A stretch of 64,000 nucleotides of DNA from Flavobacterium cheniae (lineage in GTDB: Bacteria > Bacteroidota > Bacteroidia > Flavobacteriales > Flavobacteriaceae). Position 1 is the first letter of the stretch; the number at the start of each line of letters is the position of its first letter. Under the pieces are notes generated by a model. The model was not told where the DNA came from. It ran no database searches and saw nothing but the letters and a program-made list of their open reading frames with translations. Position numbers and translations under genes: made by a program. Location of the stretch: positions 48,013 to 112,012 of the forward strand of contig NZ_SNZC01000001.1 in the NCBI RefSeq assembly GCF_004363695.1, given 5' to 3'. Positions 51,521 through 59,686 of this stretch are shown one piece after another.

Positions 51521-52363
51521 AAGGTTGATTATGATTTTTCTTTGAAAGTTAGATTTATTCTCTAATAGTTGAATTCCTTCTTTTTCATAAATATTTCCAT
51601 TATGATTTATGTTATCTGCTAAACCACACCAAGGTTCAATACACAAAAATGGAGCGTTTGGTTTGGTCCAAATCCCTAAATAAGGAAATCCTTCAAATTC
51701 AACGGAAAGATATGGCTGATTACCTTTTAAAAGTGTAAGCTTATCCGATTTTAAATGTTTGAAAACCAAAGCATCTTTTTCAAAAAGCGAATAATCTAAA
51801 TCAATCTGTCCGTTTTCTGAATTTATTTTCCGGAATGAATTGCTAAACTGTTCGTTTTCTAATTCATAGGATACAAATTCCTCTGCTTCATTAAATTGTA
51901 AGGAGTAGTTTGAAAAAGAATCTTCAATGGCAAATGCCGGATGTGCTCCTATGGAAAAAGGCATAGTTACTTCCGATCTGTTTTCAACAGAATATTTCAT
52001 TTTTAATTCATTTCCGTCTAATTCATATTCCAATTGTAATTGAAATTCAAACGGATAATTTTTTAACGTTTCAGAATTACTTTCCAATACAAAAACAACA
52101 GAATTTTCGGTTTGATTTAGAATTTGAAATTCGAAATTTCTGGCAAAACCATGTCTTGGCAATTCATATTTTTTATCAGCAATGGTGTAAGCATCATTTT
52201 TTAATCTTCCAACAATTGGAAATAAAATGGGAGATGTTTTGTTCCAATAAGTTTCATTAACTGTCCAAATATAATTTTGGTTGTCTTTTTCTAATCGAAT
52301 TAATTCGGCACCAATTGTATTAATCGATGCCGAAATTTTGTTATTTGAAAGTGTAATTATCAT
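51515..52363 (-). CDS. Aldose 1-epimerase-like protein (mutarotase family)
   Basis: 282 residues with a beta-sandwich galactose-mutarotase fold: NKISASINTIGAELIRLE, KTSPILFPIVGRLKN, RHGFARNFEFQI, the histidine segment SIGAHPAFAI and LCIEPWCGLAD with a catalytic-type glutamate. The usual reaction interconverts alpha and beta anomers of hexoses; the sugar is unknown. It is the last gene of the minus-strand ABC operon, starting one base after the membrane-protein gene. Confidence 0.85.
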   Translation of the reverse strand: MIITLSNNKISASINTIGAELIRLEKDNQNYIWTVNETYWNKTSPILFPIVGRLKNDAYTIADKKYELPRHGFARNFEFQILNQTENSVVFVLESNSETLKNYPFEFQLQLEYELDGNELKMKYSVENRSEVTMPFSIGAHPAFAIEDSFSNYSLQFNEAEEFVSYELENEQFSNSFRKINSENGQIDLDYSLFEKDALVFKHLKSDKLTLLKGNQPYLSVEFEGFPYLGIWTKPNAPFLCIEPWCGLADNINHNGNIYEKEGIQLLENKSNFQRKIIINLL

Positions 52364-52364
52364 A

Positions 52365-53909
52365 TTAATCTTCTGAAATTCCTTTCCAGTTTCTAATAAT
52401 TTTTGATAAAAAGAAAAGTGTTAGAATGGCAAAAATAAAATTTAATGAAAACATATGAATTATATGCTCTCTCATCCATTCATATTCGGGAGATGTATAG
52501 TTATAATCGTATCTATTTTCACCTCTTAAATAATGTTCTTGAATTATGAAATAAATCAAAGGAATAATTCCTATGAACGACCATAAAAACAGATTCAAAG
52601 CAATTCTACTGAGTTGTAAATTCTTCTTGTTGAAATATATTAAGAAGAAATAAAATATAATTCCTAAAATGGTAAATAAAATTAGGTAGGCATACATATT
52701 TCCTACGCCTACAATTGCCGTAAAAATACCGTAAACTATATTAATAACCCCAGTTGTGACAACTGCAATTAACCAACTTTTTCCAGAAGTAACTCGGAAA
52801 GAGAAAATCAAAATAGATAATCCAAAAGCACCATATAAAAACCCTAAAATCATTTCAATATTGAAAAATGGATCTGTATGTGCTTCTGAAACGGTATCAT
52901 ATTTATCTTTTAATACATCTTGCTGCACAAAATATTTAGAGTATTTTCGGTCATCATAACCAATTTTTGATGCCATCTCATAGTTATTATAAGATTCATC
53001 AGTTTCATATTGTTTCAAATAAGGTTGAATATATAAAAACTCATCAAATTCAGGCGCTTTGTAAACAATTTCGAACCATTTATCTAAAGTTAAATTGGTT
53101 GCTAAATCGTGTTCTCTAATTAAACTTAAATGGTTGGCCATTAGTTTTTTAACTTCAGCTTTATTGCCTTGGTGTAACCAATTTTGAACTTGTATTCTGT
53201 TTAACGAATCTTGTTCTCTTGAAATAACAGTAAATTCAAATGTATTACGATTTACTAATGAAAATTGATCGTATTTTTTCCCGTTAAAGATGATATGATT
53301 TTTATAGGTGTATGCAGCAACTGCCTCAACTGCCATACTTTCTTTTTCAGTAGCATATTCAGCTGTATTTGCATCTTCAGGATTATAATTAAGAGCAATT
53401 TTATTTCCTAAACTATCAATTAATCCGGATGCTAATGAATCAATTTCTGTTTCTCCAAAACTTCCATCAATAAACATATCAGCAGTAGCAATAGTTTTGC
53501 AGCGATTGGTTGTTTCTTCAAGTGAATAATAACTTCTTTGATGTAATTGCTTTCCAACTGAAAAAGGTAAATAAAACGTAATCAATAATGTACTAACAAC
53601 AAATATTTGCAACCATTCGTAAAATAAACTGTATTTTGATTTACTATAAAATGATTTTAACGAATTGTTTTTAAAGTAATTAACTAACCATAAAATAATG
53701 ATAATTATAACAAGTAAAACACCAAATAAGATGCAAGTTACTTCAATATCTAAGTTGTTTCTGTTCGAAAAATCGATGGTTCCATCTAAATAGCCTAGAC
53801 CAAAAAAGATGAGGTGAAGTAGTAATCCAATAGCAACCATAGGAACGAATTTTGTGTTCCAAAGCAATGGATATTTTAATAATAATTTTTTCTGTATATC
53901 TTTAAACAT
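52365..53909 (-). CDS. Multi-pass membrane protein, probable ABC-2-type permease partner
   Basis: 514 residues. Three membrane segments lie in the first ~120 residues, then an extracytoplasmic domain of about 230 residues (~125-355), then six more segments to the end. This arrangement, with a large external loop after the first helices, resembles ABC-2 type permeases. It directly follows the ATPase gene (12 bases). The assignment rests on topology and neighbourhood, not on a motif. It could instead be an unrelated membrane protein. Confidence 0.65.
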   Translation of the reverse strand: MFKDIQKKLLLKYPLLWNTKFVPMVAIGLLLHLIFFGLGYLDGTIDFSNRNNLDIEVTCILFGVLLVIIIIILWLVNYFKNNSLKSFYSKSKYSLFYEWLQIFVVSTLLITFYLPFSVGKQLHQRSYYSLEETTNRCKTIATADMFIDGSFGETEIDSLASGLIDSLGNKIALNYNPEDANTAEYATEKESMAVEAVAAYTYKNHIIFNGKKYDQFSLVNRNTFEFTVISREQDSLNRIQVQNWLHQGNKAEVKKLMANHLSLIREHDLATNLTLDKWFEIVYKAPEFDEFLYIQPYLKQYETDESYNNYEMASKIGYDDRKYSKYFVQQDVLKDKYDTVSEAHTDPFFNIEMILGFLYGAFGLSILIFSFRVTSGKSWLIAVVTTGVINIVYGIFTAIVGVGNMYAYLILFTILGIIFYFFLIYFNKKNLQLSRIALNLFLWSFIGIIPLIYFIIQEHYLRGENRYDYNYTSPEYEWMREHIIHMFSLNFIFAILTLFFLSKIIRNWKGISED

Positions 53910-53921
53910 GATTTAATTTTT

Positions 53922-55064
53922 TTAGTTCACAAAAAAGCGACGTGTTGAATTTGAAATGTTTCGCATATAAGTCATTGGAATCGATTGATTTATGACTACT
54001 TTTAAGAAATCGTTCATTTCAATTTTTTCTGAAAAAGTGGCAATAAAAGTTCCGCCATTTTGTTCCAGAGAAATTACTTCTAAAGTGGTGAAAGCTTGTT
54101 TTAAATCGCTTAAATTCAACGAACTTTCGAATTCGATAATGCAATTTTTTGCTATATCATTTTCTGCATTCAAATTCTTTTGTGATCCACGTTTTAAGAA
54201 AACCACTTGATTTGATGTTTTTTCCACTTCATACAATTGTTGCGAACTCAACACAATAGCTATTGGTCTAAACGCCGAATTAGCGATGTTTCTAAAATCG
54301 TCTAAAATGGTTTGTTGTGCCAAAATATCTAAGTTTGCCAAAGGTTCATCAATCAATAAAATTTTTGGTTTGCGGAGTAACATTCTAGCCAATTCGAAAC
54401 GCATTTTATAACCAGAAGACAAATTATTCCAATAATGTCTTCTAAATTTTCGCAATCCTAAACGCGTGATTACTAAATCGACCACCAAATTATTTTCTTC
54501 CGGTGAATAGCCGTAGCAACTTGCTGTAAATTCTAAATTTTCGTACATAGAACCGCGCCAAGTGTCAGTTCGTTGTGGTATGTAGACTAATTTTGTTCGC
54601 AAATCATATAAATCATCATACTGAAATTGATAATTTATGGTTCCAGATGTTGGATGTAATTCGCCACATAAGCTACGAAGTAAAGTAGTTTTTCCGTTTC
54701 CGTTTTCGCCAACTAAACCAATGATTTCACCCGTTTTGATGTCTAAATTTATTGGTCCCAATCCAAAAGAAGCATTGTATACTTTTTGTAGATTTTTGAC
54801 TGAGATAATGGTTTGATGATTATGACATTCTTTTTTACTCAAAAAGGCATGAAGTTCTTCTAACAAGGTTTTTAAGCGTGTTTTTTTATCTTCGTCTTCT
54901 TTTTCATTATGGTCTAACCAATTTAAAATTTCATTGGTTTTGGTATAAAAATCAATATTTTCGGTATCTAAAGTAAAATCGATTACTCGTTTTATGGTTT
55001 GATTGAAGTCGTTGAATTCGAGAAGTTCTTGCACCTCGCGGAATTGTTTTTCAAATTCGGTCAT
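53922..55064 (-). CDS. ABC transporter ATPase with N-terminal helical extension
   Basis: 380 residues. The first ~85 residues are helical and charged and not part of the ATPase core. The nucleotide domain has Walker A GENGNGKTTLL, the signature LSSGYKMRFELAR, Walker B ILLIDEPLANLD with the catalytic Glu and the D-loop. At the H-loop position, where the family has SSHxL, it reads SSQQLYEVE, so the switch histidine is replaced by Gln. The C-terminal ~100 residues are an extra domain. Probably energises an exporter with the next gene. Confidence 0.88.
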   Translation of the reverse strand: MTEFEKQFREVQELLEFNDFNQTIKRVIDFTLDTENIDFYTKTNEILNWLDHNEKEDEDKKTRLKTLLEELHAFLSKKECHNHQTIISVKNLQKVYNASFGLGPINLDIKTGEIIGLVGENGNGKTTLLRSLCGELHPTSGTINYQFQYDDLYDLRTKLVYIPQRTDTWRGSMYENLEFTASCYGYSPEENNLVVDLVITRLGLRKFRRHYWNNLSSGYKMRFELARMLLRKPKILLIDEPLANLDILAQQTILDDFRNIANSAFRPIAIVLSSQQLYEVEKTSNQVVFLKRGSQKNLNAENDIAKNCIIEFESSLNLSDLKQAFTTLEVISLEQNGGTFIATFSEKIEMNDFLKVVINQSIPMTYMRNISNSTRRFFVN

Positions 55065-55069
55065 ATATT

Positions 55070-55630
55070 TTATTTTATAAAATTTCGTTTTAGTAAACCA
55101 TACATTACAGTATCGGTAAATTCGTTATTATAGTAAAAATCTTCTTTAAAATGAGCTTCTTTTACAAAGCCAACTTTTTGTAAAACACGTTCCGAGGCAA
55201 CATGTCTTGAATCTATAACCGCAACGATAGAATGAAAATTCAAAGTATTGAAAGCAAAATCTAATAATGTTTTCACAGCTTCAGTAACATAACCTTTTCC
55301 ATTGTGTTCGGGTGTAATCATGTAGCCTAACTCAGTTCTAAAATGTTCAGGTTGCGTTCTGTAAAATCCCATAATTCCGATACATTTATCACTTCCTTTT
55401 TCGGTTACTGCCCAGTTTATATCAATATTTTCATCTATTTTGTCGTTAATCATTTTTATGTGTGCCAAAGCGCCTTCAGCATCTACAACCAAAGGTCTCG
55501 GAATAAATTTCATAGTTTCAGGATTCCCTCGAAGCACTATAATTTCAGGAGCATCTTCATTCGTTAGTCTTCTAAAACGTAAACGTTCCGATTCTAGTAT
55601 CGGAAAAGGAGAGAAGTTAAGTTGTAGCAT
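55070..55630 (-). CDS. GNAT acetyltransferase, RimJ/RimL-like
   Basis: 186 residues: LESERLRFRRLTNEDAPEIIVLRG opening, then WAVTEKGSDKCIGIMGFYRTQ, TELGYMITPEHNGKGYVTEAV with a motif A-type G-x-G-Y, and SRHVASERVLQKVGF near motif B. It would acetylate an amino group, possibly of a ribosomal protein or other acceptor. It is five bases upstream of the ABC ATPase gene, so it probably heads that operon. Confidence 0.87.
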   Translation of the reverse strand: MLQLNFSPFPILESERLRFRRLTNEDAPEIIVLRGNPETMKFIPRPLVVDAEGALAHIKMINDKIDENIDINWAVTEKGSDKCIGIMGFYRTQPEHFRTELGYMITPEHNGKGYVTEAVKTLLDFAFNTLNFHSIVAVIDSRHVASERVLQKVGFVKEAHFKEDFYYNNEFTDTVMYGLLKRNFIK

Positions 55631-55654
55631 TATTTTTGTATAATTTGAATCTTG

Positions 55655-56263
55655 TTATTGAGTTTGAAATTGCTCTTGAATTGCTTTATCGTGTTTTTTA
55701 CTGAAGAAAATCAACATACAAATAGCACCAATGGTTGCATATAACATATCAGATTGCGTATCCCAAACATAGCCTTGCGTACCTAAAAAAGCATCACCTC
55801 CTTCACCAGTACATAATGAAACAGCCCATTCTAACCATTCGTAAGCCGCACTAATCGCTAAACAAACCGCTACTATAATGAAGTTAAAGAAACTCTTATT
55901 TGAAACAACATTTTTTCGAATAAATAACTCTCTTACAATCATTGCCGGAACAAAACCTTGTTCAAAATGTCCGACTTTATCGTAGTTGTTTCGAGTTTGG
56001 TTGAATGTTTCTTTTATCCATTCAAATGGTGGTACTTCGGCATAGGTGTAATGTCCGCCAAGGAATAAGATGTAGCAATGTATTAAAATGAAGAAATACG
56101 TAAAATTGGTAAATTGAAAACGTTTAAAGGTAAATGCTAAAATTGCAAATCCTATTACTGCAGGCAGTACTTCTAAAAACCAAGTAAAATATTCTTTTGG
56201 ATAAATTCCAGAAACTAGTAATCCAATAAAGAATAGTAGAGAGTAAAGTTGTAATTTTTTCAT
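55655..56263 (-). CDS. DUF2238 (YjdF-like) membrane protein
   Basis: 202 residues with about six membrane segments. The conserved-looking polar elements GGHYTYAEVPPFEWI, NYDKVGHFEQGF and AAYEWLEW match the YjdF/DUF2238 family. The acidic/histidine-rich pattern suggests metal or proton handling, but no function is known. It starts directly after the DUF4199 gene, with no gap, so the two are one unit. Confidence 0.82.
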   Translation of the reverse strand: MKKLQLYSLLFFIGLLVSGIYPKEYFTWFLEVLPAVIGFAILAFTFKRFQFTNFTYFFILIHCYILFLGGHYTYAEVPPFEWIKETFNQTRNNYDKVGHFEQGFVPAMIVRELFIRKNVVSNKSFFNFIIVAVCLAISAAYEWLEWAVSLCTGEGGDAFLGTQGYVWDTQSDMLYATIGAICMLIFFSKKHDKAIQEQFQTQ

Positions 56264-56767
56264 TTAGTTGATTTGCTTTTTCTTTAAAATTAAAGCACTT
56301 ATAAATGAAAAGGCAATTCCTAATGGCAAGATTTCCATATAAGTGAATAAAATAACCATAACAGGGTTTTTATACATTTCTTTGAAGGAATTCATTTCTT
56401 CGGTTACTTTTGCTACTTCATCTGGACTTGCTTTTTGAATAGCCATATCGGTGTAATGTTCTGCAAAATTTGGAAAAAAATTATAAAAGATAATTAACCA
56501 GACTACTACATAAACTGTTGAAATAAAAAGGGTAATCCAAAAACCTGTAAGAAAAGCATTCACAAGAGAAATGAACCCATTATTTGCGTCTCGTTGTTGC
56601 TTAATTCCTAATACCACAAAGATGAAAGCAAGTAGCATTCCTGCAAATCCAAAAATCATACTGACTTCTTTTTCAGGATTTGCTTTCATATACATAGTAA
56701 CAGATGCTAGTAATGCAGTAACAATTATGCTTCCAAATAATCCATTTTTTAAAACAATGTTATTCAT
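56264..56767 (-). CDS. DUF4199 membrane protein
   Basis: 167 residues with four membrane segments (~10-30, ~35-55, ~68-95, ~140-160) and a polar loop with QKASPDEVAKVTEEMNSF, matching DUF4199 of Bacteroidota in size and layout. Function unknown. A promoter box lies at 56793. It heads a two-gene unit with the DUF2238 gene. Confidence 0.8.
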   Translation of the reverse strand: MNNIVLKNGLFGSIIVTALLASVTMYMKANPEKEVSMIFGFAGMLLAFIFVVLGIKQQRDANNGFISLVNAFLTGFWITLFISTVYVVVWLIIFYNFFPNFAEHYTDMAIQKASPDEVAKVTEEMNSFKEMYKNPVMVILFTYMEILPLGIAFSFISALILKKKQIN

Positions 56768-56792
56768 GATGCTTAGTTTTTGGTTAGTTATT

Positions 56793-56800
56793 CAAATTTA
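56793..56800 (-). promoter_or_regulatory. -7 promoter box for the DUF4199-DUF2238 unit
   Basis: The minus strand reads TAAATTTG, 25 bases before the ATG at 56767. It lies next to the 3' end of the MFS transporter gene. Confidence 0.55.
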
Positions 56801-56806
56801 ACGAAA

Positions 56807-58051
56807 TTATTCGTTGAAATCTAAATCTTTATTATGTGTTTCAGAAATAGTTAGAGTAGAGTAGATGCCTAGTGCAAAAGCAAAGAAACCTACAATCGCT
56901 GCAGCAGCAATCACACCATTATTTACTTTTAAACCGTCAAAAGCCAATAACATAACGGGAACTAGTCCACGAACCATATTGGGAATAGTGGTAGTAGCTG
57001 TGCTTCTAATGTTGGTGCCAAATTGTTCGGCTCCAACAGTTACAAACATGGCCCAATAACCCGTTCCTAAGCCTAACCAAGCACAATAAAAGTAGTACAT
57101 ATTTTCCGATTTGGTTCCGCCAAAAAGCATCAAACAGACTCCGATTATGGTAAACAACATCATATAGAAAATCGCTTTTTTACGAGAATGTAACCAATGC
57201 GAAATAAAACCACTTGCAAAATCTCCAACCGAAATCCCAACATAAGCCCACATAATAGCTTTTCCCGGCTGAATATTATCAATTCCCATTACAGGTGCAA
57301 ATTGATTGGCCATAACCGCTAAAATTCCGATACAAAACCAAGTAGGTAATCCAATAGCAATACATTTCATGTATTTTATGAAACGATTCCAATTGGTGAA
57401 AAACGAAAAGAAATTCCCTTTTTTGATGTTATTATCGTGTTTGATATCGTTGTAAATTCCAGATTCTGCTACGCTAATTCGTAATACTAAAAGCATTAAT
57501 CCTAAAGCACCACCAATGTAATAAGCAATAGTCCAATCGCCTGCTAATTCTACAGTTAATTGTGCTACAACAGCTCCAAGTAAACCAAATCCAGCTACGA
57601 TGGAAGTGCCAATTGCTCGTAATTGTTTTGGTAAGGATTCTGATACTAAAGTAATTCCGGCACCAAGTTCACCTGCTAAACCAATTCCGGCAATGAATCG
57701 CAACCAAGCATATAGCATGGTTTTGTCTTCCACAGGAAAGTGAGGTAAATATCCACAAGCAATATTAGCTAAAGAGTACACTAAAATGGAACCAAATAGA
57801 ACTGAAAGTCTTCCTTTTTTATCGCCTAAAACTCCCCAAAGAATTCCTCCTAAAAGTAAACCTACCATTTGGTAATTCAGAATCAGGGTTCCAGCAGTAT
57901 CAACATCTAGGTTCATGTCTTTTAAGCTAGGGACACGAACAATCCCGAAAAGAAGTAAGTCATAAATATCAACAAAATAGCCTAATGCAGCTACAATCAC
58001 TGGAAATGATAATAAATGTTTTAGTTTTTCTTTCAGAGTAAAGTTTGACAT
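56807..58051 (-). CDS. MFS transporter
   Basis: 414 residues with 12 predicted membrane segments. The family signatures are visible: LLGGILWGVLGDKKGRLSVL (loop 2-3 motif with GxxxDKxGR) and AWLRFIAGIGLAGELGAGI. The similarity is to the metabolite:H+ symporter/sugar porter branch, and an organic anion is likely, but the substrate cannot be read from sequence. It stands alone, 170 bases from the divergent M28 gene. Confidence 0.88.
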   Translation of the reverse strand: MSNFTLKEKLKHLLSFPVIVAALGYFVDIYDLLLFGIVRVPSLKDMNLDVDTAGTLILNYQMVGLLLGGILWGVLGDKKGRLSVLFGSILVYSLANIACGYLPHFPVEDKTMLYAWLRFIAGIGLAGELGAGITLVSESLPKQLRAIGTSIVAGFGLLGAVVAQLTVELAGDWTIAYYIGGALGLMLLVLRISVAESGIYNDIKHDNNIKKGNFFSFFTNWNRFIKYMKCIAIGLPTWFCIGILAVMANQFAPVMGIDNIQPGKAIMWAYVGISVGDFASGFISHWLHSRKKAIFYMMLFTIIGVCLMLFGGTKSENMYYFYCAWLGLGTGYWAMFVTVGAEQFGTNIRSTATTTIPNMVRGLVPVMLLAFDGLKVNNGVIAAAAIVGFFAFALGIYSTLTISETHNKDLDFNE

Positions 58052-58221
58052 TGTTAGTGTAATTGGTTAGTTAATTTTGTAAAAATAGAGATAATAGAAC
58101 TAAAATGGTTTTGGTTTGAAAATATTTTTGAACAATAATCTTTAACAAAATTCAGTGGTTTTGTGTTAGTTTTCTGTAATCTAATCCATACCAAATCATT
58201 AAATTTGAAATAAAAAAAGTT

Positions 58222-59577
58222 ATGAGAAAATGTTATTTAGTTGTGCTAGTGATTTGTAGTCAGTTTCTCTTTTCACAAACCGACACAAGAGTTTATGATA
58301 TTATTAAATCCATTTCAACAAAACGAATTGAAAACGATATTCGAACGTTAGCCAATTTTGGTACTAGAAACACATTTAGTGATACTATCTCAAACAAAAG
58401 AGGTATTGGAGCAGCAAGAAGATGGATTAAATCAGAATTTGAAAAAGTTTCTAAAGATTGTTCTAATTGTTTGGAAGTTTTTTATCAGAAAGATTTTGTT
58501 ACTACTAACGATGGTGAGCGTGTTCCAAAAGACACTTGGATTGTGAATGTAGTGGCGGTTCAAAAAGGAACAAAAAACAGCAATCGATATGTGATTATGA
58601 CGGGTGATATTGATAGTAGAAATTCAGATCCTATTGATTTTACCAAAGATGCTCCTGGTGCTAATGATAATGCGACTGGAATGGCAGGAACGATAGAAGC
58701 GGCAAGAGTTCTATCTAAATATAAGTTTGATTATAATATTGTGTATTTAGGCTTGTCAGGCGAGGAGCAAGGTTTGTTTGGGGGAAAAGGTTTCGCTGAG
58801 TTCGCAAAAAAGAATAATTGGGATATTATTGGAGTTTTAAACAATGATATGATTGGAAATATAGAAGGTGTTGATGGCGTAATCGATAATCGAACATTTA
58901 GAATTTTTTCTGAACCAACACCTATTACTGAAACAGAAAAAGAGAAAAGTAATAGACGTTTTTATGGCGGTGAAGTAGATGGAATTTCAAGACAATTAGC
59001 AAGATATATTCACAAATTAACTACGACTTATATGCCAGAAATGAATCCAATGATGGTGTATCGATTGGATAGATTTGGAAGAGGAGGGCATCATAGACCT
59101 TTTAATGATTTAGGTTTTTCTGGAGTTAGAATTATGGAAGCACATGAAAATTACAACCGTCAACATCAGGATTTAAGAGTAGAAAATGGCATCAAATATG
59201 GTGATGTGATTGAAGGCGTAAACTTTGAATACGCAAATAAGTTAACTGCTGTAAATGCAATCACTTTAGCTAGTTTGGCTTGGGCAACTCCTGAGCCAAA
59301 AAATGTAAAAATTGGTGGAATAGTGCAACCTAATACCAAATTAAAATGGGATAAGGTTTCTGATGAGAATATAATTGGATACAAAATTTACTGGCGATTA
59401 ACAACTTCTCCACAATGGGAATTTAGCCGATTTGTTGGTGATGTTGATAATTTTGAGTTGCAAGGAATTGTAATTGATAATTATTATTTTGGAGTTTCTT
59501 CTGTTTCTAAAACAGGGCATGAAAGTGTGGTGGTTTTTCCAAATGATATCATTAGAACAACATTCAAAAGAAACTAG
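58222..59577 (+). CDS. M28-family peptidase with fibronectin-III-like C-terminus
   Basis: 451 residues with a signal peptide (~1-19, ending FLFSQ). The M28 core shows DAPGANDNATGMAGTIEAA, the Glu pair in LGLSGEEQGLFGG, LNNDMIGN and EAHENYN. Where zinc aminopeptidases read H-x-D in the first metal motif, this protein has TGDIDSR, so the usual His is replaced by Asp. The C-terminal ~90 residues look like a fibronectin type III domain (AWATPEPKNVKIGG, KIYWRLTTSPQW). It is likely extracytoplasmic. Activity is uncertain because of the altered ligand. Confidence 0.85.
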   Translation: MRKCYLVVLVICSQFLFSQTDTRVYDIIKSISTKRIENDIRTLANFGTRNTFSDTISNKRGIGAARRWIKSEFEKVSKDCSNCLEVFYQKDFVTTNDGERVPKDTWIVNVVAVQKGTKNSNRYVIMTGDIDSRNSDPIDFTKDAPGANDNATGMAGTIEAARVLSKYKFDYNIVYLGLSGEEQGLFGGKGFAEFAKKNNWDIIGVLNNDMIGNIEGVDGVIDNRTFRIFSEPTPITETEKEKSNRRFYGGEVDGISRQLARYIHKLTTTYMPEMNPMMVYRLDRFGRGGHHRPFNDLGFSGVRIMEAHENYNRQHQDLRVENGIKYGDVIEGVNFEYANKLTAVNAITLASLAWATPEPKNVKIGGIVQPNTKLKWDKVSDENIIGYKIYWRLTTSPQWEFSRFVGDVDNFELQGIVIDNYYFGVSSVSKTGHESVVVFPNDIIRTTFKRN

Positions 59578-59587
59578 TTTAAAATAA

Positions 59588-59619
59588 GAAACACCGAATC
59601 AATTCTGAATCGGTGTTTC
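59588..59619. terminator. Terminator after the M28 peptidase gene
   Basis: GAAACACCGA pairs with TCGGTGTTTC around a 12-base loop. It lies between convergent genes, and T tracts are weak. Confidence 0.7.
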
Positions 59620-59686
59620 CCAAACTAAAACAAACTAACCCATTATGAACCCATGAATTAAGGGATGTTTTTTATTAAATTAAAAT

